From positions 11,747,408 to 11,811,407 of the forward strand of contig NC_058150.1 in assembly GCF_011075055.1 (NCBI RefSeq): DNA of 64,000 nucleotides, in the 5' to 3' direction. Made by a program: the position numbers and the translations under genes. The notes below the pieces were generated by a model. The model was not told the DNA's origin. It made no database searches and saw only the letters and a list, made by a program, of their open reading frames with translations. Below, in pieces: positions 33,342 to 47,400 of the stretch (positions are counted from its first letter, which is position 1; each line of letters starts with the position of its first letter). This DNA comes from Mangifera indica (lineage: Eukaryota > Streptophyta > Magnoliopsida > Sapindales > Anacardiaceae).

Positions 33342-35092
33342 ATATATCATTAAATAAAGTTTATTTTGTGATTAAAATAATTTAGATTATATATTTAATA
33401 ATAAATTATAAAATTTATTTAAAATATTATTTTAAATAGTTAATTAATCTAATTACTACACAAACGATTCAATCTCAAGTTGATGAGATTATCCCCTCCT
33501 CTATATCAAAGCGTGATTTGATTTCCAAAATATTGGCTACATAAATGTCAACATCAATGGGATTATTCATGAATCTCAATTAATGCAATGACAGTTAAAA
33601 TGGTAAGTGGATCCCAAATACATGAAAATTGAATGAATTACTTAAATGGCAAGGTATGTAACCATACACATGAAACACCCTGATCTTTGTTGTACGTTCA
33701 TGACGAAAATACCCTTACAGTTAATGAAGGCTTATTTATTATTATTATTATTGGAGGTTTATTTATACTACTGTGTATATGTATGTGCATGTATCAGCAA
33801 GATTATGGTCTGATAGTTTTTTTCCTCTCTAAAATAAAATTACATAATGAGAAAGTTAAAATATATATCAGGCTTTTTTCATAATGGGTATTAAATTAAT
33901 GGAAATATTATAAATTTTCAATAAATATTATTTTATGACAACAAGAAGCTATGGCATGAAATCAGAAAAGAGAAACCATAAATACATTATTTTGTATAAA
34001 AAGTGACATTCATTTTTTTTATTTATCAAAGTAATGTTATACATAAAAATAAACGGTAATTTAATTATTTATTTTATTATTAATTTAAAATTTTATATAT
34101 AATTAATTGAACTTGGAAGGAAAATTTTCTCCATAATCAAGGAAATCATTTGCATTTAAACATGTATATCACAAAAATTGAATAATCAGATAAACTCTTT
34201 GTGGATCTTGCTTGCATTTTAATTATGGACCGACTAAAGAAATAAATAACACATGTTAAATGTGCAATTAATGGGAATTTCTAAAGTGTTTTCAAAATTA
34301 TCTTTAATCCAAAAGATCAGAACAAAAAGATATGTGTTTATCTATTTCTAGGAGAGACCTAAATCACTGTAAAATAAAAAATTTTTATTTAAGGCTAAAA
34401 CACTATTTTCCATGAAAGGTACGCTAAAATAACAAATTCACATCTTTTAAGTTTCAAAAACTTATGTTTTCACTCATAGTCTACTTTTAATAGTAAATTT
34501 TGTTAAGTGAAAAAAATAAGGTCATTTTTTTTTTCTAAATTTTCTATCCTATTTTTCCTCTTTAATATGAGATTTGTTTGAGAGATACTATAATTATTAT
34601 AAATATTAGGAATGTTAACTAAATTTTTGGGCTTTTAGAAATTCAAAAAAGTTTGGGGTGTCTTTAAAATTTTTAATATTTCAATATACTTATTAATATT
34701 TTCAAAAATAATAGTTATGCCCTCAAAGATTTGAATAAAATATCATATTTTTTGGTTGGTTAAAATTTTAATATTTCAAGAATAAAACAATCATTTCTAG
34801 GAAAACAAAAAAATTTACTATTGAAAATGGATGACAAGTGGAAATATAGCTTTTTAATATTTCAAGGGTGAAAATTGGTCATTTTGTCAAACCTTGGTAT
34901 TTTGTCTTCATTTATTCCAAAAATAATATTTTGATTTTACTGGTATATGTACTCAATCCCACACTTATATTGGCATATGATTTTAACTGCTTATGGGTGG
35001 GTATTTGGAATTATCAAAGTTAAAGAGGGAAAATTTAGGAATGCAGCATACCTTGGTTGGGAAATAGTCCTTTGGCCTTTTAATTTCATAAA
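33342..35092. other. Intergenic DNA
   Basis: AT-rich, with a short (TTA)n run near 33730. The part at 34390–34930 looks like a decayed repeat related by wording to 270–620. At 35083–35092 the left target duplication of the next MULE ends the stretch. An inverted fragment of that MULE's terminus ('gttgggaaatagtcctttgg') sits just outside it at 35056–35076. No gene is seen. Confidence 0.45.
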
Positions 35093-35968
35093 GGGAAAGA
35101 CTATTTCCCACCCAAAAAGGACTATTTCCCACCCAAAAAGTCTTTTAGCCATTCTCAAACCTATATCCACAAGTGATGAAAAATCCCAATTCTCATCCAT
35201 CCCCAAACTGTTGTCCAAAATTTCAGTTAGAGACAGAGGTAAAATCATCATTTTATTTATAAACTTTAAAACTTTAAAATTTTATCGTTTCCCCCCTCTA
35301 GACTTTAAAAACTAACACATCAATCCATCCTCAAAGTCTAAAAAGTTTAGATTTCACCTCTAGGGTTTGCTTCCTTCTCCAGCCACCATCGACAGCTGAT
35401 GTATTCCACCGATCTCCCATCTCCAATTGCAAAGGACGACGAAGAAAAACCCTTCGTCGCCCAGATCTGAACAACGAAACGTCGTCCAGATCTGTAAGAA
35501 CAAACGAAGGACGACACTTCATCATCCTTCGTCATTTGGGTGGTGCGACAAAAAGATCTTTGTCTCTTCATCGCACCACTATCGTCGCACCAGGAGAAGG
35601 AGAATGTCAGAAATGACATCAAAAGATTAAGTTGAAGAAAAGGGCTGAAACTACTATTTTTGAAAGTTATGGGGGGGCACCTGAGTTTTAAAAAATATAG
35701 AAACCCTAGGTTTAGGGGTGAAAATATTAGTTTTTAAAGTTTAAAAACTTTAGGTAAAGGTGAAATATTAATTTCTAAAACTTGGGGGGCGGGGATTGAT
35801 AAACTTTATAACTTTTTAATATAAACAATAAAATAACTATTTTACCCCTCTCTTTAACAAAAAAAATTAACAGAAGTTTGATTATGAGTGAGAATTGGGG
35901 TTTTTCATCTCCCATGGTTGTAAGTTTGATAGTGGCCTAAAATTTTGGTGGGAAATAGTTCTTTTCCC
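35093..35968. mobile_element. Non-autonomous MULE with long inverted repeats (876 bp)
   Basis: Flanked by an exact 9-bp duplication, TTTCATAAA, at 35084–35092 and 35969–35977. The left end reads GGGAAAGACTATTTCCCACC and the right end, reversed, GGGAAAAGAACTATTTCCCA. Similarity of the arms continues inward for roughly 250 bp or more on each side ('gatgaaaaa.cccaattctca', 'gaggtaaaat', 'actttaaaaacta'). The left arm holds an extra tandem copy of 'gactatttcccacccaaaaag'. The core, about 35360–35640, is GC-rich and unlike the arms ('ctagggtttgcttccttctcc', repeated 'ttcgtc/gacgaag'), which is what captured gene sequence in a Pack-MULE looks like. No long frame is convincing. Confidence 0.85.
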
Positions 35969-36095
35969 TTTCATAAATAAATTATATTTTACTTTAATAT
36001 TTACCAATATAATTCTAAGAGAAAATAAGGGTAAACCTATTTATTAGTTGTTGATATGTCTTTGTTAACAAAAATCACAGTGATATTATATATAT

Positions 36096-36230
36096 AAAGT
36101 CAACCACTATAAAAAAAGTCAACAACCCATCCATCATACAAAGTCAACAACCGTAAAAAAAGTCAACAACGCATCCATCATACAAAGTCAACAACTATAA
36201 AAAAAAAAGTCAACAACCCATCCATCATAT
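36096..36230. repeat. 44-bp tandem repeat with six AGTCAAC words
   Basis: About three units with a 44-bp period ('aaagtcaacaac', 'aaaaaaagtcaacaacccatccatcata'). AGTCAAC occurs at 36098, 36117, 36142, 36161, 36186 and 36208. Its reverse complement GTTGACT contains the W-box core TTGAC(C/T) bound by WRKY factors. No host gene starts nearby, so a regulatory role is only a possibility. Confidence 0.85.
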
Positions 36231-39200
36231 ACTGACAAATAATAAAATTCCAACCTTATAAATAAGTTTTATGTGATTAATTGTTTTCAAGACCTAGTAC
36301 TTCTTGAAGTCATCCAATCAAGTCAAATTGCCTTGCCATGTGTTATTGGAATCAATGTTTTTAGGCTTAGATCAAATCTTGATTTGATCTAACAATAAAT
36401 TTATAAGTCAGACCAGTATGATAAATTGATGATATTAATATGACATATTTAAAAATTTTAAACCGATTTTAATCATAATAATATTAATTAGATGTTAACC
36501 TAATATCAAAACAACAATTGAACCAGTTTGTTTTCATGGTTGAATCATAACCTAACACCATTCACCTGATCAACCTCATGTTAATTTAGTTTGATGGCTT
36601 TAAATAAGATCCATAATGGATTTGTCATGGGTTTTTAGTCTAACTAATCAAACCAACCATCCGTAGTTTAAAACACTGACTGCAATGATAATAAAGTATA
36701 TTATAATACACTTATGTAAATATGGGAATTTCAATTCCAATTTATTTGTTTATTTTTATTTATAAGGTTTATGTTATGTGTTTACAAACTTCACGGTTGA
36801 TACCACATCATAAAGCCTAGGATATAAAATTATTCAAATGGGTTTTGATTGTGATAAAGATTTATTGAAAAAAAACAATAAAATTATTTTTTTTTCTTTT
36901 GAAGCTATTGATTTACAAGGTTTGCTTCCCAAAGATTTGTCCATGTGTTATGAATATACATTTTTTATGCATTGTTTTGCCTATTATCAACTTAAATTTG
37001 CAGAGTCTAAAGATATGCAAAAAAATGATAAACTGCCCTTTAAAGTTGAGTCACCTCGTAGGTCTTTTAATGTTTCTCTTCCCATATAGATGTTGAATTT
37101 TAAGTTGGAAATTTGCAACATTAATGGCAGATTAGTAATATCAATTTGTTGTTCAGGTGAAACATGAAGAGGGTCTTTAAAATTGTCATTGAGTAGTGGT
37201 AAATTCAATTCCAAATCAAATGAGTCAAACTTGAGTTTAAGCTCCAACTCAATTTGAGTTTAATTTGTTTATCTTTATGACAATATTATTTACCATTCTA
37301 ACAATATTCTAACAATATTGTCCACCGTATCAACAAAATTATTTATCTCATCGATAGTTTTTTGATAATAATATATATCAATTTGAATAAACTCAAACAT
37401 GAACTAAGCATTATGAGTTCAAATCAGGCTCAAGTCAGTCCTAAGTTACGTTTGGCTTGGATTGGATTGAATCCACCCCTACCACCACAAACCAAAACCA
37501 TATGGCCGGAAAAGAAAGAATTCGTTAAACCAAAATACACTGGCAAACATTACAATTAACAAGGAGGAGAAGCAAAAATGGAGATGGAGATCAATTTGAA
37601 GGATCCATGAAGAAGTTAGCCCTAATTTTGGAGGCCTTCTTTGCCAAGAAGTTAAGTTGAACAATTTGAGAACCGGGCAGCTTGAAACCCACAAATTTTC
37701 GTTGCACTCCAGAAAAGGCCCATTTGAAATCTAAACATCGCCAGCCACCTACAAAATTTGAAGGGAAAGGCTTGTTAGCTGAAATCCAAGACATTGGAAT
37801 TTTGAAGTGATCCTCGTTTGGTAGATGATCCAGAATTAATATATATTTTAAAAATGATCAGTCAGGCAGATGCCACTTGGGCTAGAGTTTGTGGAAGGAA
37901 GAAAAGAATGAGTTGAATCAGACCATTAAAAAAAAATTTAGGAAAATCCAACATGTTCGCCATTAAAAGTAGAACCATAATTGCAGGTCCATCTCGATCC
38001 AAGGAGCCGACACTTGGATTCAGCAAACCGAACCGAACTCGGTTTTAGAATTAATTTTTTCGACAGAAATCAAATGAATCCGAACCAATTTCAATATAAA
38101 TTTTATCAAGACTTAACAAGGAACGAATCTAGCCCTATGCATAAGGAGAATTTTCCCACTATTGTGACTTAAATCTTTTGGCCTGTTGAAGCACTAGCAG
38201 ATTCAATGAAAATGTTGCAAGTTTGAACCAATCTGCAAATCTCGATTAAAAATTGTATGAATTGAAGAGTACGATACGATTTGCAAATTTCAACAATATT
38301 GACAACAGATTATAGTATTATTTTATAGCATTTTATTCTCCTCAATTCAATGCCATCAATTTTATATGGTGGCCTCAAGCTACTCCCAATGTCCACTAAG
38401 AAGCACTCCAATCATACAAGTTTTAAGTTCAACCAAATCTCAATCGCATATACGTAATGAAATTTCGGAAACCTTCATCTCTAGCTCAGGTTATAACCAA
38501 AACAAAATTGAAGGTAGAATTTAGACAACCCAGATCTTTGTTTAAGAAACCCCATCTCTTCCCAGGCAAATTATCATTATGTTTCTGTACTTTCATCATT
38601 GATTTTCAATCTGCTAAACTTTTTTTTTACAAGGATATCTTCTTCGACCAAACAATCCTGATACTGACACAACCCAATCCCAAAACTGATATATTTCAAT
38701 TATTACGAATTTTATGTTCCATGTTAGGATTGATGTTAATGTTTTATGTTAACAACTCTCACTTTCTAATGTCAAATGCTAGTTACTACTACATGGGGCA
38801 TTATAGGCAAAATTTCCGGCAGCAGGCACGCTCGGTGTTCGAAAACATCAATCTTAAAAAGATGAAATAAGATTTTCCTCCAAAGTTTATATTAAATGGA
38901 TGAGGAAACAGTGTCTACTTGACCTCTTCAATAAAAGCTTTCAAGGGGTTGAGCATTGAAAGAAAACATTTCTTCCCAGTTAGTCCTTCCCTATTTCTAA
39001 GTTCTACAAAAGCCTTAACTGGTTTTTCAATGCCAGTTCTCCCTCTGGAAAAACTGAAAACGAAACAAATTGCTATAGAGTTTCAACGATGTTATTTCCT
39101 CTTATCAAATTCAATCTATACAGTTTACTTCCTTTGTCTACTACAAGCTTGGCCTATTATGGCACAGCAAAATATGTTCGGGAACTTCCTAAACATGAGA

Positions 39201-41480
39201 AATAGATCATCAACTCAGGTCACTTTTTTGCAGAAACCATGAGATTTGTGCATTGAGAGCCTATTTCACTAGGAGACAAGAACCGAACCCTTCTTATTTT
39301 GACTTACTGAACGTTTACAAAATTAGTACCCGGAGCAAATTTGTCAGGCTTAACTTTTTTATGATCAGTTCATTGGGTATCTTTTACAAGTTAAAAGACT
39401 CATTGACAGCAATTCCCTTGACATCCTTTAAGAGACACAAAAGCATTATGCATCTCAAAATAGTTTTTAGAATAAAGTTAAAACTAACTCATACAAAGTT
39501 AAATTACAACTCAAAATAGTTACAATATGATCATCCTTGAAAGATTCACCCTAAAGGTCAGTAAAAAGCATGCCTCGTTGACGAAAAGCCCCAAAAATAT
39601 TAGAAAATTAAGCTGTAATATGAGTGCAATCCAAATACTATATAACCATCTACAACTTAGCATATCTAGAGCAATTATAGAGAAACCTATCAACATGAGA
39701 GAACATACAATGGCAGACAGACAGCATAATAATATCTATGGAACCGAACAAAAGTAAACACAGAAATTAAAGAAGTCAGCAATCTAGCACATGTTAGTAC
39801 TAGACACAAAAACAAACAAATATTCCATCAGACAAGATGAATCACCAGCAACAACGTTATAGAAACAGATGTCAAAAAAGGATTCATAATTTAACAGATC
39901 ATACTACGAAAATTTGATAACTAACACAATTTACCACAAGAAATTGACAGACTCCATACAACAACCAGAACACCAATGAAAAGTGAAGAAAGAACAAGCT
40001 ACGTTCTAGGACCAACAAGAAACAAAGACCAGTTCAAAGTGAGGTTAAGAAAAAGACACTTGTTTCTTCTCAATCTCATAAGGAAAAACTAAAGTTGAAA
40101 CTAACATGGACAGGTAAAAAGTCTTTGGGCCAAAGGTGCCAAAAATGTTATTTCAAGGCGAATAATGAAAGCCTTCAGTGCCTGAATCTCATCAACTATA
40201 AACTTCAATATGAATCCCTTCTATTCAGAATAATAAAGATCCTTTTTTAGCATCACAATACCCTAACTTTCACTGTTGTCAAGAGATATTGGTCATATAT
40301 AAACAGATTCATTCACCAAAATTACTGCCAAGGTAAAGTTCCCAAAAATAAAGCACCAGTATGCCATTCATCATGGCTGTCTCATATATCTCCCCATCAA
40401 CAGATTAGACATCACAAGACTCCATCCTGCCTCAATCCTAATGAAATGAAAATTTCCTTGTAGTTGAAAAAACATATTAAAGATCTAAATGACTTCATCT
40501 ACAACTATGATGCAACATAAAAATCGAAAAACTAAAAAAAAAGTTTTAAAAGCAGAAAAATAACATATCAAAGATGGGTGTTTAAGCCACTAGCATCTTT
40601 CTTGACTAAAGATGTCTCATTAAAAACAAAAAGTAAGCACATATAAGAGACAAACTTGCCAACCGTACTGCTCAGTAACATTCCAGAGTCGGACACTATG
40701 CAAATCTCCAAGATTGACATAATGTAGCTATTTCACGGTCAACTCACAGATCACATAGGATAATCCAACTTCAACACTACAAAATTCTCAACATCAATTT
40801 ATATACTAGAAAGAAACAAAGCCTAAAAAGCTCTTCCCACGAAGACAGCTTTAAATGCTAGAACAAAATTGATTTACCTAAACATTCCATTGATCCTTAA
40901 AAAAACAACCTATCATCATCAATGAAGAATCAGTATACACCTTAATTTATTGATACACAGTTTCCCATTCAGCTATATTCTTCCAAAATACTAAAGCAGC
41001 TCACTTCACAAACCTCTGATATTATCCTCACTTGGCAGATATCAATAACTTCAAAAAGCAGAACTATAGATCAGTCCTTCATTTCAGATGCCTAAGACCT
41101 CAAATTATGATTTATTAATGGGCCATGTCTAGCTCCAGAAAATTATGAGCATATATCCCTCTGCTAATACTAAAATCCCAAGACACCCTTTAATTGATGG
41201 TCTCTGGACATTGAAAATCTCTTAAATTTTGCAACAATTTACTCTATCAAAAGGCTTCCAAATACCAAAAAGCCAGGAGATATCACAATATATGTGCTTT
41301 AGTTACCCTAAAGAAGAAAGTGGACTAAAATGGCACAAAACTATAAACAAACAACTCCAAGAGTATTCTGACTAAATCGGACAAGGATCACACCATGCAG
41401 AATTTTCCTTATCTGAAAAGGCATATCCATTTAAGAGAATTTAGTCATGGCACAAGAATATTACCAAGATCAGGGATATC
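36231..41480. other. Intergenic DNA, unassigned, and FPA 3' flank
   Basis: No recognisable gene. Frames at 36838–37089 (plus), 36987–37247 (minus), 37591–37794 (minus) and 38457–38870 (plus) show no domain and overlap one another. About 37170–37478 looks like a MITE, ending in 'gattgaatccacccctac' with 'caagtcagt/ctcaa' words. The less AT-extreme DNA from about 39000 to 41480 may include the FPA 3' untranslated region; a good donor-like 'cttg|gtaatatt' lies just after the FPA stop, so a 3'-UTR intron is possible. Confidence 0.4.
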
Positions 41481-44400
41481 TCAGAGCTGATTTCCAGTCC
41501 TTTGCCCTGCAGTTGTATTTTCATGCTGCTGTTTTTGCTGGTTCTGTATTTGAAGGAGGAGGCTAGCAGCAAATTGCAGTGTTGATTGGTATCGTTGGTT
41601 CTTATCAACCTCATCCTCAGATACACCCTGACCAGTTCCAGAGACTACAGACTGAAGCTGCTGCATCTGATTGGGATACTCCGAATTAACTTTATCAGCC
41701 GGCAATGACATAATACTTTGTGTTTGAGAAAGATTCACCAGATTTGATGCCCCCGTAGAATTGTTGGGCTGCTGAAAAACTGATGAACCATATAGTGTTG
41801 AAGCATCAGTTCCATGCACCATTTCATAACTTTTTTGAGTACTTGGAGGAACTTGAAACTGATTCTGCTGACAGACTGCAGGAGAAACAGCAATGTGTGC
41901 ACTTTGAGGAGCAACTGTAAAATTAGTCAACGGCATAGAAGACACTGCACCTGGCTTTGGTGTGCTGACAGTCAATTCTTGATTTTGAGAGCTGCCAAGG
42001 GGCGTCTGTGCAGAGTAGCTTGAAAGAGATGGATAATTATGAATCTGAGATGACCGAGTCTGAATAAACTGATTGCCCAGTTGTTCAAAAGAGTGACCTG
42101 CATGCTCAGGTGGTAATGGTTTGATTGTTGAGGAGACTCTTGTTGGCAGAGCACTTTCTGCAGACTCTGCAGCTCCAGGCACTAACGAAGCTAGAGTAGC
42201 AATAAGCTCTGGAGTTAAACTCACTCCAGCTTGGGAAATGGAAGCAGTATTACTCGATCCGTAATCCAGGGAACTTGGTTGCACTAATTGGGACTCAGAT
42301 GCATGCAGGAATTGAGGTTTTAATGGAACCTTTGGGTTGTCACGTGAAGATCTGCCATAGTCCAGTGGCAAAACCTGTTCCTCCTTCAGGTGAGTCATAG
42401 TCTGCTCAGCATGCAGAGAAGGAATATTCTGTCTCTCAACAGTCTCAGATAAATGCATGGATTGTTGAGGTAACTTCAGAACAACACCATATAAACGCTC
42501 CGGCCCCACAACATTCAATACATTTGCCAAGAAATCTGAGGGAGGGACCAAGAACAAGGTTGTCCCATCATCAAACTTGGCAACACCTGCACGGTTTTTA
42601 GACCCCAGGTATCGAAGGAATTCAGTATAGGAAGCAAAATCATCTTCACTGTCAGGCAAGAAGAAAACAATCTCAAATCCAATAGCCTCAGCGTAATGCT
42701 TGGCAAGCATATCCAATCCTGTCCTGGCTGAGCAATTAACAACTTCAGGACTGCAAAACAGGAAACCCCAACATAAATGAGAAACAACAAAATCTGCAGA
42801 ATCATAGAAACAAGATGCAAAGAAAGCATACTTAAACTAAAAGTTTTAAGGCAAGAAAAACAAAGTTGGTAAAATATAAATATAAGAAATATAAAATTCA
42901 AAAATAAAAAATGCAAAGTTTTAAATATTAAAAAACAAATTAGAGAAAAAGAAAACTGCATAGAAATTCATTATATTCTCTCAAAAGAGCATTCATTCAG
43001 GAGCAAGCATAATTTTAGGAGATTCTTGTTATAGGAAATAATAGAAGTATCATACTGACTTGGGAAACAACCTATAGAAGTGGACTATATATCCATAAAA
43101 GAAAAGAAAACGACAGAAAAACCTTGTACAGGAGTACCTGAGTTCATACTAAATCAACCTAAACCTTTAAAAAAATAGCTATGTACCCCTTATACAAAAA
43201 CAATACTATTTATTACATATATGAAAGCATTATTATCTTGAGAAGATCTTTAGGGTAAACCAAAGAAGCATTGAGCAAAGAAATTGAAAGTGAGCCCATG
43301 TTCTAAGATAAAAACATAACAATATACCAAACTCAAGAACTCAAGTGGAAAAAAAGACTCACAGCTCAGATCCTATCCCTTTTTCTATAGAGATGCATCG
43401 AGCATAACAAACTGGGGTACCACCCTTGGCAATAATGCCACGCCATATGCAATCATTACCAGTCGCTATCACCTTTGCACCCACTGGACTATGACGACTC
43501 CTCCCTTGAACATTTATAAGTGCAGAAGAAACACGTCCACCAGTTATTGGACCAAGTCCATATGGCTGTTCAAATCCTAGCCCACGATCATCAATCCTTC
43601 TTGAAGGAAAAGCAGCATCGTCAATGGACAAAGAATTGTCTATCCTTGAACGTTTTGGATCTCTTTGAAATTGGTTTGCATCAGATACTTCCCATGAACC
43701 GGATGCATGTCTCATGGGCCAAATCCCTGGCATAGGAGAACTACACATCCCGGGTGAAGGAGACAACCTTGTCCAATTCGACTCCAAACTTTTTGGATTA
43801 GTTTCTTGCATAACATGAAAATCAGGTTCAAGAATACCATGGCCACCAAAAGACCTCATTGTCATATTTGGTCCATAAACACCACCAGATTGCATACCAT
43901 GAAAATCTGGTCTTGGCCCTATTACTCCAAGATAAGAATCAGGGTAATCTTTTCCTAGTGCCAAGTCGCTGCTCGAAAACATAATAGTGATTCTAGGATC
44001 ATTAAACAACCGACCCTGTAAACCCTCCTTCGCACGTCGAGCCTCATCCACACTTCTAAATTCCACCAAAGAGTAATGTCTTGAAGGAAAACTTCTAATT
44101 CTCTCAATCTCACCAAATAGGATCATAGCATTATGAAGCATCTGCTCATCAACCTGAACAGAAGGGGGGTAGCCTATCCACAAAATTTTACCAGGTTGAC
44201 TGTCTCCCTTTCCTGCTGCTGAAGATTGTGGATGCTGCAAAAAGGAAACCAATTAGAATAAAAATAATTACAAAAACTTGTAACTTGCAATGGTTCAACC
44301 AGTCACAATATAATAGAATTGTATAAAATGCACATCAAGAAATGTGGCCCCAGTATAAATTTCCAAAATAATTGAACTTTTTGCATTAAATACATAACAT

Positions 44401-47400
44401 AGGAAAGATTGTGACTCACCAGTCTTTTATAAGCTGAATGGATATCAGAAAATCCAGTGCCCCTACCAAGAAATTGTCCATCTCTTGGGTCATGGGAATT
44501 GGGCCACTGATCCTGAATAAGAGAGCAAAAGAAAACCCTTTTTCATAAACAAGAAAGCATGCAAAATAAGGGACAATAATTTGACCCTCCAAACTGAGTT
44601 CCTAGCCTGCTCCTCCCTGAAAGAAGAGGGGATTTCCTGATAGGAATGCGGATGGAGGCAGGGACAAGAACAAAGACAGTTAAAATCTTCGCAATCAAAT
44701 ACAGCTATAGATATATCCCCGACTTGTTGTTTACCCAACCCATCCCTTCCCCTATATATCCCTAAATCTTTAAATATTGAATGATCATTAAAAGTTTTGA
44801 ATTATTACAAATATGCTCTAACACTTGACAAACATTATTTTTTTGGGGCAATGCCGGGAATCCCAACAAGGATAAGGAGAAAAAGGGGAGGGGAACTTCA
44901 CCGTGAGGAGAGGATGGGGATTCTCCATCATCTCCATATCGAGGAAGGGGAAAGGCTTCCCCTACAAGAACAGGGATTAGGGTAGCCCCTCCCCACCCCG
45001 TTGCCATCCCTATACAAAACTAAGGTTTTACTAGTGCCAAATACAATAAAGAACTAAGGAGAGCGAGGGGGAAAATGGAATTCACTCAAGAAAAGCTCTA
45101 TTATGAGAAAATAATTTAGCACTCATAAAAAGATTTTACAACTAAATTTTAAGAAGATATTTCAAGAATTTAGAGAGGAAAACTTTCATCTTGTGAAAAA
45201 AAATTAATGGTTCTTCTGAAACACACATCAAAACCTAAAAAAATGTACTTACTCTTCTTGAGGGTTGTGATCGAAGGAAGTCAACGCGTATCTGCTCACC
45301 ACCAATTTGTTTGCCATTCATGTTTTTCATGGCTTGGGAAGCATCTTCCAATCTAAAATACTCAATAAATGCAGTATTCCGGTCTCTAAGGAGTTTAAAA
45401 TCCTCAATTTTACCAAACTTGATAAATTCCTCTTTCAGTTCTTCTTTTGATACAGTTGCACTGATTCCACCCACCCATAGATGTTTACAAGGTTTGACCT
45501 GGAAACAAGGATTTTAAGAACCCTAAGAACATATCACAAGCTTCATATTGAAATTACTATGACCACACAAAATTTAAAAAAAAAAAGTGAATATATAAAT
45601 CTACTTTAAAACCAATGGAAAATCATGTAAATTTAATGAAAAACTGAAACAAATATTGTACATCCACCATATAAACAAGTATCAAACAAGAGACTGAATT
45701 ATATTAGATCCTCACTAACATGAGTTTGGTGATGCACGTATCAGATTATAAAGTCAATCCAGAAGCTTAAAGAGCCCTGCAAGATTAGCCAGCTACCAAC
45801 TAGAGGGCAAGATGCATCATTTTTTCAAGTTTCTCAAGCCCAAAGATGGAATGGATCCATACAATCTCATATCAGAGTTGTATGTAAAACAATATAGCAT
45901 TTAGAGTCCCCAAAAAGATAGCCTAATTGATTATATATATCTTGCAATAGAATAAAAGGTCTGGTGATCAATTTCCCTCATACCAGGCTTGAGTAGGTTG
46001 GTGTTGGTAAAAGAAAAAAAAAAATTGAGGTCAAAGACATTAGATTGAAGTTATGTCTTTTCTCTGAGGGGACGAGGGGCAGTCATTTCCTTTAGCTCTA
46101 AGAAAATGATTAATGTAATTTATTGCCAATAAGCATGATTGCTACCTTCAAAATTCATAGTTCTTAATCTCATAACCTAATTAATCATGTCTTCAATCAT
46201 CAAAATTCGGCCATCACTTGTTGGAAATCACTCTGACAAGTGTGACTTCCAGTTGAGAGTTTGCATGGGCAGGATCCCTTAAAATTCAATAGGAATTCAT
46301 TTCAACTGAATCTTTTAAAGTCTTCCAAAGGCACTCCTTTATAACAAGAGAATATGAGGCAAATGGTGCGACTTCACATAACTCTTATTAACTCATTACA
46401 TAATCAGCAGACATAATGAACATACATAAACACATGTTAAAGCCTCTAATAGATCTAGAGCACACAATAAACACATGTTAAAGCCTCTAATAGATCTAGA
46501 GCACACAATTTATAATAATTTTAAATCAATACATGGCCACTAATCAGTTCATAGATTGAAGAACTAGCAACATAAAATGAAAATGGATTTTGGCATGTAA
46601 GTCAAAAAGTACATAGACTTCCTCCAAAGCTTGAGTTTCAGGTTGTTGAGGCCTGAAAGAACTAAGAGATGATTACATGCACCACTAATACTGTATATTA
46701 TGCAATTACTTAGTTTGCAATCCCATTAACTATGGATAATGAGCATCACGAGAGTAATTTTACATCTCAACAAGACAAAAGATAATGTACTTGGAAATTG
46801 AAAATTATGAGCATCATGTGAGCAAGGATGGGACACGATTTGAGCCAAGGACCAACTCGAGATCAAATCAAATCCAAAATGGCCAACTCAAAACTTGGCT
46901 TGGACAGCTAGAATGGTGTACAATAATGTCGAAGAAGAAGAGGAAGAATCATCGATGAGGTGAGCTTAGATGCAGCAATACATTGAGGCATAGATCTGAA
47001 GTTGTGCTCAAGTTGAAATTTCTTCACTTCAAACTCGAATCGATTCAAGCCAAACATCAATCAAAACCTGATGCAACTCAGATCATGTCCATCCCTATTT
47101 GAGGGTGGCTTGATTATTACATGAACGAGGGGTGGATTTGAGTCTGGCCAGCTCAGGCTCAACTCAATATTTAGTTCAAATAAGTAAAACTCAAACTAAA
47201 GAGCAATCAACTCATCGAGCTTGAGATTCATGTCTTGCTAGCATCGTCGCATTAGAGCTCGTCCCAAAAACGATTCTTTTTTTTTTCCTTCTCTGGCAAT
47301 TATTCTTTTTCTCTGAAGACCTTCTTCTCCAGTTCACCATCTCAAGCAAACCGAACTCAAGTTTGATCTAGCTATTATGGATTCAAAGTGAGCCCAAGCT

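Noticed and set aside
36096..36230. CRISPR-like regular repeat
   Set aside because: The spacing is a simple 44-bp tandem repeat with no unique spacers, in a plant genome.
36838..37247. Opposing frames of 83 and 86 codons
   Set aside because: Neither has a recognisable domain, and each occupies the other's antisense; no splice context supports a gene.
38457..39757. Series of plus-strand frames of 76–137 codons
   Set aside because: They have no shared domain and no plausible splice joins, and lie opposite the probable FPA 3' flank.
44797..44985. 62-codon Gly/Arg-rich frame
   Set aside because: Explained by the GC-rich interior of a MITE in FPA intron 2.
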